From NCBI RefSeq assembly GCF_006517275.1, contig NZ_CP041191.1:4273001-4337000 (forward strand): a stretch of DNA of 64,000 nt, written 5' to 3'. This document shows, one piece after another, positions 10,165 to 18,815 of this stretch. The first letter of the stretch is position 1. Each line of letters begins with the position of its first letter. The notes beneath the pieces are model-generated. The model was not told where the DNA came from. It saw nothing but the letters and a program-made list of their open reading frames with translations, and did no database searches. This DNA is from Labrenzia sp. PHM005 (GTDB taxonomy: Bacteria > Pseudomonadota > Alphaproteobacteria > Rhizobiales > Stappiaceae). Made by a program: the position numbers and the translations under genes.

Positions 10165-11445
10165 TCAGCTTTTGGCTAATCTGACGGCAGACTTCATCGG
10201 ACCGTTAGTTGACGGAATATCTTGCTTCCGCGCCCAGCTTTGGACTGCCAGCGCACCGAGTGCCAGGACGCCAAATACTCCGCCAACGGTAACATAAACA
10301 GCGGAAAACCCTTGCGCTTGCAGCAAGGGCGTCAGAACAAACGGCGAGACGATCTGCCCTAAAAACAGGGATGTGGTCACCATTCCGGAAACCGTACCTC
10401 GGCGTGCGGCCGGTGCGATGTCCAGGGCCAATAGAAATAGTGAGGGCTGGACCAGCGCATAGCCGATGCCAATCAGGGCACAACCAGGCAGGATAAACGC
10501 CCAGGACGCCTGAACCGCCAAAGTGGCAAAACCAAATCCCATGATCAAAAATCCGGCAGCAAACGTCCGGGCCAGACCCAGGCGGTTGCGGATCTTTTGA
10601 AACCGGAGCGCCGTAAAGGCACCTGAAAGGGTCAAAGCTCCAAGGCCAAGCGCTGTACCTGTGGCGCTGTTATAGCCAGCGTACTCCAGATAGAATGGCA
10701 ATTGGCTCGGCATCAGGAAGAACAGCATCACCGTGACCATCGACAAAGCCCCAGTTGAAAGCGCCGGCAGGCGCCACCTTTTGCTTTCTGCCGCCCGCTG
10801 GTCAGAGGACGATCCGTCTACCGGTTGCCCAAGATCCGGCAGCATTTTTCTCCGGTTTTGTTCCTGGCGGACAACCGGCCAAAGCAGCGGCAGCAACAGG
10901 ATTGGCAGTGCATAGATCAGGAAAGGCAACCGCGGCGACAGGTCGGCCACCAACCCGGCACCGCCAATGAACAAAAACCCGCTGAAATTGATGGCAACCA
11001 CCTGCCCGCCCATGAATGCACTCCGGCGCTCGCCCTCAAAGAGGTCACCGACCAGCGCCACTTGCGCTGTCATCGTGAATGCAAGGGCACCCCCCAATAG
11101 AAGCCGGCTCGCCATAATCGTATTCAGATCCGGAAGATAGGCTCCGGCGCTGCCGGACAAAGCGAACAGGGCAACGCCTGCCATTAACAGCCATCCCCGT
11201 CCAAACCGGTCTACGGCAAGACCGGCGAGCGGCGCGACCAAGACCACTGTCAAGGACGGCGCGGAGACCAAAAACCGGACCAGGTAAGCTGCGCCCGCCT
11301 CTGCAGAAAAACTGGCTTCCAAAGCAGGCAATGCCGGGCTGATGGTCGCATTTGCCATGATTTTTAGTGACGCGGTGAGAAGCAACGCCAAGGCGGCTGT
11401 ATCCCGCCAGATCGATTGGTTTTGTGTTCTTTGCGACGGCTCCAT
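10165..11445 (-). CDS. MFS efflux transporter
   Basis: About 426 residues with 12 predicted membrane helices. The loop 2-3 motif is recognisable as GLAVDRFGRGWLL. The most likely start is the ATG at 11443-11445, with GAGG about 9 bases upstream, although the frame extends to a TTG at 11451. The gene is divergent from a MerR regulator, and a promoter with the 19-base spacer typical of MerR-activated genes lies immediately upstream. This suggests an inducible drug or metabolite exporter. Substrate unknown. Confidence 0.88.
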   Translation of the reverse strand: MEPSQRTQNQSIWRDTAALALLLTASLKIMANATISPALPALEASFSAEAGAAYLVRFLVSAPSLTVVLVAPLAGLAVDRFGRGWLLMAGVALFALSGSAGAYLPDLNTIMASRLLLGGALAFTMTAQVALVGDLFEGERRSAFMGGQVVAINFSGFLFIGGAGLVADLSPRLPFLIYALPILLLPLLWPVVRQEQNRRKMLPDLGQPVDGSSSDQRAAESKRWRLPALSTGALSMVTVMLFFLMPSQLPFYLEYAGYNSATGTALGLGALTLSGAFTALRFQKIRNRLGLARTFAAGFLIMGFGFATLAVQASWAFILPGCALIGIGYALVQPSLFLLALDIAPAARRGTVSGMVTTSLFLGQIVSPFVLTPLLQAQGFSAVYVTVGGVFGVLALGALAVQSWARKQDIPSTNGPMKSAVRLAKS

Positions 11446-11482
11446 TGTCAAAAACCTCTTGTCTAGAGACCGAATTGCTGCC

Positions 11483-11513
11483 AGCCTACAAACTCAAGTC
11501 GACTTGAGGTCAA
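11483..11513 (-). promoter_or_regulatory. MerR-type promoter with SoxR-box-like palindrome
   Basis: On the reverse strand TTGACC (11513-11508) and TAGGCT (11488-11483) are separated by exactly 19 bases, the over-long spacer that MerR regulators untwist. The spacer holds most of a perfect 16-base palindrome, CTCAAGTCGACTTGAG at 11493-11508. Its arms match those of the SoxR box (CTCAAG...CTTGAG). It would drive the MFS gene. The same site overlaps the GAGG ribosome site of merR (start 11517), giving a simple route to autoregulation. Confidence 0.75.
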
Positions 11514-11516
11514 GAG

Positions 11517-11933
11517 ATGAAATTACTCGATATTTCAGAAGTTGCGCATCAATCCGGCGTCGCCGCGTCCGCTTTGCGCCACTATGAGGAAAAGGGTTTG
11601 ATCCACTCGGTGGGCCGGCGCGGGCTGAAACGCTTGTTCGGCCCGGAAGTGCTTGACCAGCTGTCCATCATCCGCCTGGGCAAGCAGGCCGGATTTTCCC
11701 TGGAAGAAATCAAAGGCATGTTCGGTCCCGATGGCCGCCCGTCGCTGTCGCGCACCTTGCTGCTGAACAAAGCGGACGACCTGGATGATCAGATCACACG
11801 GCTGACTGCGCTCAGAGACATGATCCGCCACGTTGCGGACTGCACGGCCCCCCGGCACATCGACTGCCCGCGGTTTCAAAAACTCATTCGCGTCAGTGCA
11901 CGAAAAAACGCACCGGTTTCAAACAAGTTCTAA
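11517..11933 (+). CDS. MerR-family transcriptional regulator
   Basis: A 138-residue regulator. The winged helix-turn-helix lies at residues 1-70 (ISEVAHQSGVAASALRHYEE, then GLKRLFGPEVLDQL), followed by a dimerisation helix (about 85-110). The C-terminal sensor part has Cys residues in ADCTAPRHIDCPRF, a pattern different from the four-Cys iron-sulfur loop of SoxR. It probably controls the divergent MFS gene through the palindrome at 11493-11508. The inducer is unknown; two cysteines could bind a metal or react with a thiol-reactive compound. Confidence 0.9.
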   Translation: MKLLDISEVAHQSGVAASALRHYEEKGLIHSVGRRGLKRLFGPEVLDQLSIIRLGKQAGFSLEEIKGMFGPDGRPSLSRTLLLNKADDLDDQITRLTALRDMIRHVADCTAPRHIDCPRFQKLIRVSARKNAPVSNKF

Positions 11934-11967
11934 AAATGAACTGTCTACTGCGGGCAGTTGCCCCCGG

Positions 11968-13365
11968 CTAACGCCGATCAAAAAACAAAATAAGCTGACG
12001 TGCCTGTCTCTGGAAAATGCCGGGTCCTTTTGGCGCGTCACCGCGCGTTTCAACTTCCCGGATAACGATACGCACCAACAAAACGGCTGCGACGCCAAAC
12101 ACAACGCCGCCAGCGGCCTGGCCGATCAAAACACCAGGAGCACCCAAATACGCCGCTCCGATCCACACCGGCAGGATGGTGCCAAGTGTGTGCCGGCCCC
12201 AGTTGAGCCAAGTCGAGTACAGTGGATGACCAAGATTGTTGAAACAGGCGTTTGCCACAAACAGTGCCCCATTGAAGAAGAACGCCAGGGCAAGCGGGCC
12301 GCAGAACAGGTAGATCAGATCCTTCGCCAGCCCTTGCGCCTCAAACAACGCAGAAATCGGTGCCCGCAGCACAAAGAGGACCAATGCAGCAAAGCCAACA
12401 ACCAGGGCGGTAAAGAGCAGCGAATCCCGGAAAGTCGTGCGCACCCTGCCGAATTGTCCAGCACCGTAATTCTGGCCGACTATCGGACCAACGGCCCCCG
12501 ACAAGGCAAAGATGGTGCCGAAGGCAAGCGGCGTCATGCGCGCGACAATCGCCATGCCGGCCACCGCTTCTTCGCCGTAATCCGCCATTGCCCGCGTAAC
12601 AAACGCCTGCCCGACCGGAGTGGCCAGCTGGGTTAGGATTGCTGGAATGGAGATTGCGGCAATCGGTTTCAGATCTTCGGCAAACGCGGAGATTTTTGGC
12701 CAGACCAGCCCGCCGTGATGCCGGAAGATTGCAGCAATCGCGAAGTATCCCATGGAGATCCGGGCTGCGGCACTTGCCAGTGCGGCGCCCGTCAATTCCA
12801 GCTCAAAAGTGAAGATCAGCAGCGGATCGAGCACGGCATTGATGATGCCGCCGGTTACCGTGACCATCATCGCCCGCCGCGCATCGCCATGGGCGCGCAG
12901 GATTGCCCCGCCGGCCATCCCGAGCAGCAGAAACGGCAGCGTCGGCACCACAATCTGGAGATATTCAACAGCAAAATCTTTCGTCCGGCCTGTTGCGCCC
13001 AGCAATCCACTCAAGAAATCAAGCGACGTCCAAATCAAAATGGCAAACAGGCTGGAAAACAGGATCCCGGCGAGCAGTGCGTTGGAGGCACGTTGACGCC
13101 CTTGCCCCTTATCGCCCTCTCCGAGCGATTTGGCGACCAAGGCCCCGGCAGCAATCGCCACCCCAATGTTGAACGAGGTGGACAAAAACAGGATGGCGCC
13201 CGCATAACCGACCGCGGCGGCCAATTCTTCCTTGCCGAGCATCGAAATGAAAATCATGTCGATGAAATCAACGGCAAACACCGCCAACAGTCCGATGGAG
13301 GACGTGATCGACATCACCGTGACATGACGGAAGAGATTGCCTTCAAGAAACTTGGCTTGGGACAT
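11968..13365 (-). CDS. MATE-family multidrug efflux transporter
   Basis: About 465 residues with 12 membrane helices in two MatE repeats. Typical landmarks are VDFIDMIFISMLGKEELAA in the first half and GAVGPIVGQNYGAGQ in the second. Such pumps exchange cationic drugs for sodium or protons. The start chosen is the ATG at 13363-13365; a GTG two codons earlier is possible. It lies convergent to merR with a 34-base gap, and downstream in the same orientation of the serine hydrolase gene, separated by about 80 bases. No dedicated regulator is obvious. Confidence 0.9.
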   Translation of the reverse strand: MSQAKFLEGNLFRHVTVMSITSSIGLLAVFAVDFIDMIFISMLGKEELAAAVGYAGAILFLSTSFNIGVAIAAGALVAKSLGEGDKGQGRQRASNALLAGILFSSLFAILIWTSLDFLSGLLGATGRTKDFAVEYLQIVVPTLPFLLLGMAGGAILRAHGDARRAMMVTVTGGIINAVLDPLLIFTFELELTGAALASAAARISMGYFAIAAIFRHHGGLVWPKISAFAEDLKPIAAISIPAILTQLATPVGQAFVTRAMADYGEEAVAGMAIVARMTPLAFGTIFALSGAVGPIVGQNYGAGQFGRVRTTFRDSLLFTALVVGFAALVLFVLRAPISALFEAQGLAKDLIYLFCGPLALAFFFNGALFVANACFNNLGHPLYSTWLNWGRHTLGTILPVWIGAAYLGAPGVLIGQAAGGVVFGVAAVLLVRIVIREVETRGDAPKGPGIFQRQARQLILFFDRR

Positions 13366-13444
13366 TTGCACAGTCGGTTGCGGGGAATCTCACAGTGTTC
13401 CCCCGCCCGCCTCTTGCCACGGGAAGCTGCTCAACTTCAACTTA

Positions 13445-14755
13445 TCAATCGGAAAATGACCGGGAAATTGCGTCCATGGCCAGCCACCCAAGGACAATGT
13501 TGTCCTTGTCTGCACTCACTGGCAATGAGGAGTATTTCACGATCACCGTCCTGGTGGTCGGATTAATCCAAATGTGCTGACCGTTTACGCCGACAGCAAA
13601 AAAGGACCCGTGATCATCTTTTGTGACGTACCATTGGTTCCGGTAAAAACCGTTGGGCCAGGTTTCGGCGTAACTGGTCGGTTTCCAAGCAGAATTGTTT
13701 CCATTGAAACGGATGTCATCGATCCAACCGGATGAGACAATTTGCTGATCGTTGTAAAACCCGTCATCGAGGACCATCTGCGCAAAGCGGGCGAGATCTC
13801 TCAAAGTCAATACAAAGCCGCCATTTGCTGCGGCTGCACCTTTGTAATCCACTGTGATCTGACCATCATGATCTACGCCAAGTTTGGACCAGATCGCGTC
13901 ACTGAAAAATTCCGCGAAGCGCTGGCCCGAAGCCCGTTCTATTAACCAGCCAAGGACATCCGTATTGATGGACGCATAATGGAATTGCTGTCCGTGCGGC
14001 CTCGACGGATTTTTCTCGATCGTTGTGGCAAAGGCGTAGACCCCTTCTTTTGCAAGCGGAGCTGTTTCGCCGCGCCAAGCCGTGGTGGCTTCATGAGCTA
14101 CCACTTCCGCATCGGGATCCGCATAATCCTCACTGAAGACAATGGAGGTCGTCATATCGAGGACCTGGCGAACGGTGGTGTCCCCAAAACCCGGCGCGCC
14201 TGTCATTTCCGGAATATAGTCCGTGATCGCTGCCGTAGGGTCCAACCGGCCATCGTTGACAAGGATTCCTGCCAGAGTCCCGGTAACAGATTTTGATACC
14301 GACATCAGAAGATGCCGTGTACCAGGCGTCATGCCATTGAAATACTTTTCAAAAATAACATCGCCATCCTGCAAAACGATAAACCCGTCTGTGTAGGTGC
14401 GGACAAGCATTTCTGCGACTGTCAGTGTCTCATTGTCATGACCTTTGAATTCCAGGCCGGACAGATCGTCAAATGCTGTTTCAAGCGGAACTGCCGGACC
14501 TGAACCGCGGCTGATATTCGCCACATGTAGAAACTCACTGATATGCTGAAACGCCCAGCGATTGTCCGGACCTTTATCCCAGGCAGATATGTCGACAGTT
14601 CGCGAGGGCGGTGTACCCTTCATGATACCAAGTTCAGCCGCCGTTTTCGGACGGCCTTCTACCATCGTATCTTGGGCGTCCGCTTGCGGGAGACCGATAC
14701 AACAAACAGATGCGAGAATGAGAGCCCTTTTGAAGTTCCAAATCGGATGTATCAT
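13445..14755 (-). CDS. Exported beta-lactamase-family serine hydrolase
   Basis: About 436 residues from the ATG at 14753-14755, which has GGAG 8 bases upstream. A cleavable signal peptide ends near LPQADAQ. The penicillin-binding-protein-like fold shows the SVSK nucleophile motif (SxxK) and YASIN as the YxN motif; a later HG-x-G-like element is not clear. Class C beta-lactamase relatives of this size are mostly esterases or peptidases of unknown substrate (EstB, 6-aminohexanoate-dimer hydrolase type). The ending with GNNSAW and WYVTKDDHGSFFAVG resembles that group. Periplasmic. Confidence 0.82.
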   Translation of the reverse strand: MIHPIWNFKRALILASVCCIGLPQADAQDTMVEGRPKTAAELGIMKGTPPSRTVDISAWDKGPDNRWAFQHISEFLHVANISRGSGPAVPLETAFDDLSGLEFKGHDNETLTVAEMLVRTYTDGFIVLQDGDVIFEKYFNGMTPGTRHLLMSVSKSVTGTLAGILVNDGRLDPTAAITDYIPEMTGAPGFGDTTVRQVLDMTTSIVFSEDYADPDAEVVAHEATTAWRGETAPLAKEGVYAFATTIEKNPSRPHGQQFHYASINTDVLGWLIERASGQRFAEFFSDAIWSKLGVDHDGQITVDYKGAAAANGGFVLTLRDLARFAQMVLDDGFYNDQQIVSSGWIDDIRFNGNNSAWKPTSYAETWPNGFYRNQWYVTKDDHGSFFAVGVNGQHIWINPTTRTVIVKYSSLPVSADKDNIVLGWLAMDAISRSFSD

Positions 14756-14980
14756 TGCCGCTGCTCCAGACTTCAAAACAAAATGCCTGTCCATTCAATT
14801 CGAAAAAAATGCAATTGGCCAGCTAGATTCGCATTGATTCCGCAGCGTTATCTCTTTTTATCGTTCAAGGCTCCGTTTCGATTTCCATCTGATTTCATTT
14901 GCCGCTCAATACCAATCAATGCGGCGGCAGAGTGCAGGCTCAGCTTTCGCCCTCCGTCTGCCGGCAGGGGAAATAAAAGA

Positions 14981-16306
14981 CTAGTCTTTGCGAATGAAGT
15001 GAAGGTCCTTGAACTCTGACCGGAACTCCTTGACCTCTTGTGCGAGCGATCCGAGGTCGTTCGTGGTCAGCGCCCGGGCGATCAATCCGGCAAGTTTTTC
15101 TGAATGATCTTTGTTTACTCCCCAGCGGACCAGTTCCGGCGTACCGATGCGAAGGCCGTTCATGTCCCCAGGCACGGGGTCAATCGGAAGCCCGATTCCG
15201 CAGGCCAGAAATCCGGCCTGGCGCAGCTTTTTGGACGCTGCCTGCCCGCCGCCAAATGGTGCAGCTTCAACTGCGAACTGATGCGACCCGGTAAAGCCCT
15301 TGTCCGCCCCGAATATTGTGAGCCCCGCCGCACTGAGGTCAGCCGCCAGCTGCTTGGAAAGGTCGATCATGGCTGTGGCGTAAGAATCTCCAAAGGCTTG
15401 CCAATCGAGCATGGTGATCGCCAGCGCTGCAGATTTGGCAGCGTCAAAATTCGCGGTCAAGCCCGGAAAGGCGATGGCATCCAGTTTCTCGGCCAGATCT
15501 GCCTCATTCGTGACAATCAGGCCGCCCGGAGGCCCGCCCAGGCTTTTGTAGGTGCTCATGGTCATTAGATGCGCGCCATCAGTGAGCGGGTTTGGCCAGG
15601 CTTTGCCGGCAATGATCCCGCATTGATGGGCGGCGTCGAACAGAACCTTCGCGCCGTGTTCATCTGCAATCTCACGGATTTCGCGAACCGGATGAGGAAA
15701 CAGATTGAGGCTGCCGCCGATGGTGATCAGTTTCGGCTTTACCGTTCGTGCGAGCTCCCGAAGGCCATCAACATCAACGGTGTATCCATCCACGCTCACC
15801 GGCGCCTCGTAGATTTTAAGGCCATAGAGACCCGCACATCCCGCCTCATGATGCGTAACGTGACCACCAATTGACGCCGGCGGGACAATCACAGCATCCC
15901 CCGGCCGGCAGGTCGCCATGAAAGCATAAAGGTTACCTAACGCGCCGGACCCGACCCGGATTTCGACGTATTTGGCTTCAAACACGCCGGCGCAGAGTTC
16001 TGCACAGATCACTTCGATTTCTTCGATCGCCTCCAGGCCCATTTCATATTTATCGCCCGGATACCCAAGGGACGGGCGCGATCCCAATCCTGCGGCGAGC
16101 GCGGCCTCGGCCTTGGGGTTCATGACATTGGTGGCCGGATTGAGATTGAAACAGTCCCGCTCATGGATTTCGCGGTTTTGCGCGATCAGATCGTCGATCC
16201 GGGCCGCAGTGTCCTCAAGACTTGCCTGCGCGGTTTTTGCTGCCAGTTCTTGAATGTAGAGTTCGCATGCCTCCGGCACCCAGTCTCGTTTTTCCAATGC
16301 GGTCAT
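14981..16306 (-). CDS. Divergent serine hydroxymethyltransferase-like PLP enzyme
   Basis: About 441 residues of fold-type I PLP enzyme with an SHMT-like plan: LNPATNVMNP (cf. LIASEN), YPGDKYEMG (cf. YPGxRYYGG), IGGHVTHH (cf. GGHLTHG), DAAHQCGI and the PLP lysine in STYKSLGGPPGG. Several replacements from canonical GlyA (Tyr-Lys-Ser for His-Lys-Thr next to the PLP lysine, EIRVGSGALGN for the HSGxQAN block) argue for a paralogue. Such enzymes may act on alpha-methylserine, threonine or other beta-hydroxy amino acids; I cannot say which. An AGGAG site precedes the ATG at 16304-16306. It is divergent from a GcvA-like regulator. Confidence 0.8.
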   Translation of the reverse strand: MTALEKRDWVPEACELYIQELAAKTAQASLEDTAARIDDLIAQNREIHERDCFNLNPATNVMNPKAEAALAAGLGSRPSLGYPGDKYEMGLEAIEEIEVICAELCAGVFEAKYVEIRVGSGALGNLYAFMATCRPGDAVIVPPASIGGHVTHHEAGCAGLYGLKIYEAPVSVDGYTVDVDGLRELARTVKPKLITIGGSLNLFPHPVREIREIADEHGAKVLFDAAHQCGIIAGKAWPNPLTDGAHLMTMSTYKSLGGPPGGLIVTNEADLAEKLDAIAFPGLTANFDAAKSAALAITMLDWQAFGDSYATAMIDLSKQLAADLSAAGLTIFGADKGFTGSHQFAVEAAPFGGGQAASKKLRQAGFLACGIGLPIDPVPGDMNGLRIGTPELVRWGVNKDHSEKLAGLIARALTTNDLGSLAQEVKEFRSEFKDLHFIRKD

Positions 16307-16390
16307 ACTCAATCTCCTGAACGGTTTCTCGAAAGAAACCAGAGCTGCCTGGTGCCCGCAAACGAGTTTTGCTATTTTGTAGCCCTAGTT

Positions 16391-16408
16391 TTTCTATGCC
16401 TATGGAAA
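16391..16408. promoter_or_regulatory. Possible LysR operator half-palindrome
   Basis: TTTCTAT (16391-16397) and ATGGAAA (16402-16408) form an imperfect inverted repeat (6 of 7 bases) just upstream of the LysR gene, in the 106-base gap shared with the SHMT-like gene. Position and size fit a LysR-type site, but the signal is weak. Confidence 0.3.
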
Positions 16409-16412
16409 CATT

Positions 16413-17300
16413 ATGCCGGTAGCGCCACCCCGTCCGAAAATGCCTCCACTGAATGCGTTAAGAGCCTTTGAGGCTGCAGCCCGGCTCAACAGTTTTGCAG
16501 CGGCTGCGGACGAGCTGTGCGTGACACCTGCCGCGGTGGCGCAGCAGATCAAATCTCTGGAAGAGTGGACCGGAAAAAAGCTGTTCAAACGGCACGCCAA
16601 AGGGGTTCACCTCACTCCTTTGGGCGCGAATGTCCTGCCCGGTTTCATGGCCGCCTTCGACGCGATGGCCGCCTCCGTTCAAACCTTGAGAAGCCTTGCC
16701 AATCCGCAGGACATCCGGATTGCGGCGACGCCAAGCATTGCACAGCTCTGGATTTCACCGCGCCTGCCATCTTTACGCACAGCCTTGCCGCAAATGTCCG
16801 TCTCCATCACAGCGATGGAAGCGCCCCCGAACCTTGCTCGCGAACCATTTGATCTGGCGATCTTTTTCCGACCCCAAGATTATATCGAGAACGATATTAT
16901 CGCAGCTCCAGATATCATCTTCCCGGTGTGTGCGCCTGAAGTTGCGCAAGATCTGAAAGCGCCCGGCAGCCTCACGGCGCAGACCCTGCTCTTCGACACC
17001 ACCTGGAAGTCCGACTGGGAAACCTGGCTGGATAAGGCAGCACCTGGCCAAAACCTTTTGAAAAGTGGTCCGGAGTATTCGCTCTATTCCCTCGCCCTGG
17101 AAGAGTGCAAAAACGGGGCTGGAATTTTGATCGGCCATGAAACGCTTGTGCGCCCGCTGCTGGAAAGCGGACAGCTCGTTGCACCATTTCAGACCGAAGT
17201 TACCTTGCCGTCTGCCCTGACTATCCGCTCCATGAAACCGTTTCAGGACGGAAGCCCATTGAAACAAGTCACCGATTTTCTGGTAGCCCTGACGCTGTAA
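16413..17300 (+). CDS. LysR-family regulator, GcvA-like
   Basis: A 295-residue LysR regulator. The N-terminal helix-turn-helix (about 12-70: LNALRAFEAAARLNSFAAAA, then TPAAVAQQIKSLE and LFKRHAKGVHLTPLG) is of the GcvA/AmpR type. It is followed by a periplasmic-binding-like effector domain (about 100-290). It is divergent from the SHMT-like gene and so is its likely regulator. Glycine cleavage regulators of the GcvA group make a link to glycine, serine or one-carbon metabolism reasonable. There is no clear ribosome site; a second ATG at 16440 is possible. Confidence 0.88.
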   Translation: MPVAPPRPKMPPLNALRAFEAAARLNSFAAAADELCVTPAAVAQQIKSLEEWTGKKLFKRHAKGVHLTPLGANVLPGFMAAFDAMAASVQTLRSLANPQDIRIAATPSIAQLWISPRLPSLRTALPQMSVSITAMEAPPNLAREPFDLAIFFRPQDYIENDIIAAPDIIFPVCAPEVAQDLKAPGSLTAQTLLFDTTWKSDWETWLDKAAPGQNLLKSGPEYSLYSLALEECKNGAGILIGHETLVRPLLESGQLVAPFQTEVTLPSALTIRSMKPFQDGSPLKQVTDFLVALTL

Positions 17301-17370
17301 CCAAAACGAAAAGCGGCCGGAATAATCCCGCCGCCTTCGTGAAGTTCAGTTGTCGTTTTCGGATGAAAGA

Positions 17371-17748
17371 TCAGATCATAGCGGTCGGTGCGTGGACATT
17401 GATCAGAACCGCGATGATGACAAGTTCGACGATAATCGGCGGAACCACGGACTTATCGAACCCATCTGCGACCAGACCAACAAACCGCCCGATAACAACC
17501 GCAGCCATCAGGAGCGCAACAGGAAGGAAGGCTTCCGTCTGACCGGTCGCAAGGCCAAAGGCGATGAGACCGAAGCTTGCCAGAAACAATCCGCCGGCAA
17601 CCGAGCGAATTGTGCTTAATCCTGCAGTTCCGATCGGCTCGACGGAAAAGTTCTTGAGCATTTTGCTTGGAACAAACATGGATGTCATTCCAAGGCCGAA
17701 CAGCATGATCGCGGCCAGAACGGTCATGATTTGAAGTGTAAATTCCAT
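17371..17748 (-). CDS. DUF4345-like small membrane protein
   Basis: A 125-residue protein with four predicted membrane helices. The ATG at 17746-17748 is preceded by AGGAG; the open frame extends further upstream but without a start signal. The pattern FGLGMTSMFVPSKML, then STIRSVAGGLFLASFG and VGLVADGFDKS, fits DUF4345, a family of unknown function. It is 34 bases downstream of the SDR gene in the same direction and probably cotranscribed. Confidence 0.75.
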   Translation of the reverse strand: MEFTLQIMTVLAAIMLFGLGMTSMFVPSKMLKNFSVEPIGTAGLSTIRSVAGGLFLASFGLIAFGLATGQTEAFLPVALLMAAVVIGRFVGLVADGFDKSVVPPIIVELVIIAVLINVHAPTAMI

Positions 17749-17782
17749 TGTACGTCTCCTAAACTTGAATGATCTGCGTCCG

Positions 17783-18706
17783 TTAAACCAGCTGGTGAAC
17801 CGCCTGATTGGCGTTGTCTTGGAACTCTTCGTTGGCGAGCGCGGCAAACATCGGGAATTGATCGACGATCTTTCCGGTCGGCGAACCTTCTTTGCTGGCG
17901 TAAAAACCACCGCTTTTGAATTTCGTGTTGGTCAGAACATCGACGTAGCGTTTGGCGCCGGTTTCCACGCTGTGCATCATGCCGAAGAGTGGCATCAGGA
18001 CTCCGCCAATGTGCTTGAACATCAGCTTTTTTAGGAACGGCATGTCGTCAAACCCGTTGGTGCCGGTGGTGCCGCCCGGGCTGACAGTCACAAAACGCAG
18101 ATACGGGTTCTTACGGGCCATCGATGACATCCAGAGCGCCGCCGTCAGTTTAACGCTGGCGTAAGCGTCCATCGGATCGCTCTTTGCAGTGAATGTCCGG
18201 CCGACGGCAATGTTCAAGAACTCGTTGACCGACGCATCTTTGAGCGCCGGACGGGCAACTCCCATTTTCGGAATGCCGCGGGCGGCTTCCGACCCGGCAT
18301 AAAGCACGGTCGACGTGATCAGCTGCCGGTTCAGCATTTCGTCGATCAGGACAACATGCCCCTGCACGTTGACCGCATAGATGTTCATGACGCCCTGCGG
18401 CGTCAGTGCAGTCGGGTGCCGTCCACCGGTGCCACCAGCATTCAGGATCACCGCGTCGACCGGTGCTTTCATGTTGGAAACCGCCGTCCGCACAGATCCT
18501 GGATCCATCACGTCGAGCAGAACAATTTCAAAAATATTGCGTCCGGTATCGGCAACCAAAGCGGTCAAGGCGGCTTCGGCTTTTTCACGGCTGCGGCACC
18601 CCAGATAGACTTTTTCAATTGTACTGGTCAGCGCCAGCTGGCGGGCGCACTCACGGCCAAGGCCGGCATTGGCTCCAGTGATCAGGACTGATTTGATGTT
18701 TTCCAT
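17783..18706 (-). CDS. Short-chain dehydrogenase/reductase
   Basis: About 307 residues with a Rossmann fold. The cofactor motif TGANAGLG lies near the N-terminus, NAGG follows the fourth strand, and the catalytic pair YASVK is seen. The start is the ATG at 18704-18706, because AAGGAG lies 8 bases upstream; an ATG 18 bases earlier overlaps that site. The C-terminal extension (about 230-307) recalls protochlorophyllide-reductase or retinol-dehydrogenase-like SDRs. Substrate unknown. It forms an operon with the DUF4345 gene and is divergent from a LysR regulator. Confidence 0.86.
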   Translation of the reverse strand: MENIKSVLITGANAGLGRECARQLALTSTIEKVYLGCRSREKAEAALTALVADTGRNIFEIVLLDVMDPGSVRTAVSNMKAPVDAVILNAGGTGGRHPTALTPQGVMNIYAVNVQGHVVLIDEMLNRQLITSTVLYAGSEAARGIPKMGVARPALKDASVNEFLNIAVGRTFTAKSDPMDAYASVKLTAALWMSSMARKNPYLRFVTVSPGGTTGTNGFDDMPFLKKLMFKHIGGVLMPLFGMMHSVETGAKRYVDVLTNTKFKSGGFYASKEGSPTGKIVDQFPMFAALANEEFQDNANQAVHQLV

Positions 18707-18746
18707 TTCGAAAACTCCTTCCATTCGTTTCGTCTGACTGGAAGGT

Positions 18747-18804
18747 AAGGTGTTTGATTATTGCGCTGTAGATAGGTAAATTCAGACAAGGTGTTTCAAT
18801 AATG
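18747..18804. promoter_or_regulatory. Paired direct repeats in the LysR/SDR intergenic region
   Basis: AAGGTGTTTGATTATTG at 18747-18763 and AAGGTGTTTCAATAATG at 18788-18804 share 13 of 17 bases, 41 bases apart, about four helical turns. They fill the gap between the divergent SDR and LysR genes. Two similarly oriented sites are a common arrangement for LysR tetramers, so this is a candidate regulator-binding region. No footprint data are available. Confidence 0.45.
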
Positions 18805-18815
18805 AACCAGAGAAA

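Noticed and set aside
11968..13371. Possible operon of MATE pump and serine hydrolase under the MerR regulator
   Set aside because: No MerR-type promoter or palindrome is seen before either gene; only the MFS gene has one.
13380..13408. Hairpin GGGGAA/TTCCCC between the MATE and serine hydrolase genes
   Set aside because: Arms are only 6 bases and no T-run follows in either direction, so I do not call it a terminator.
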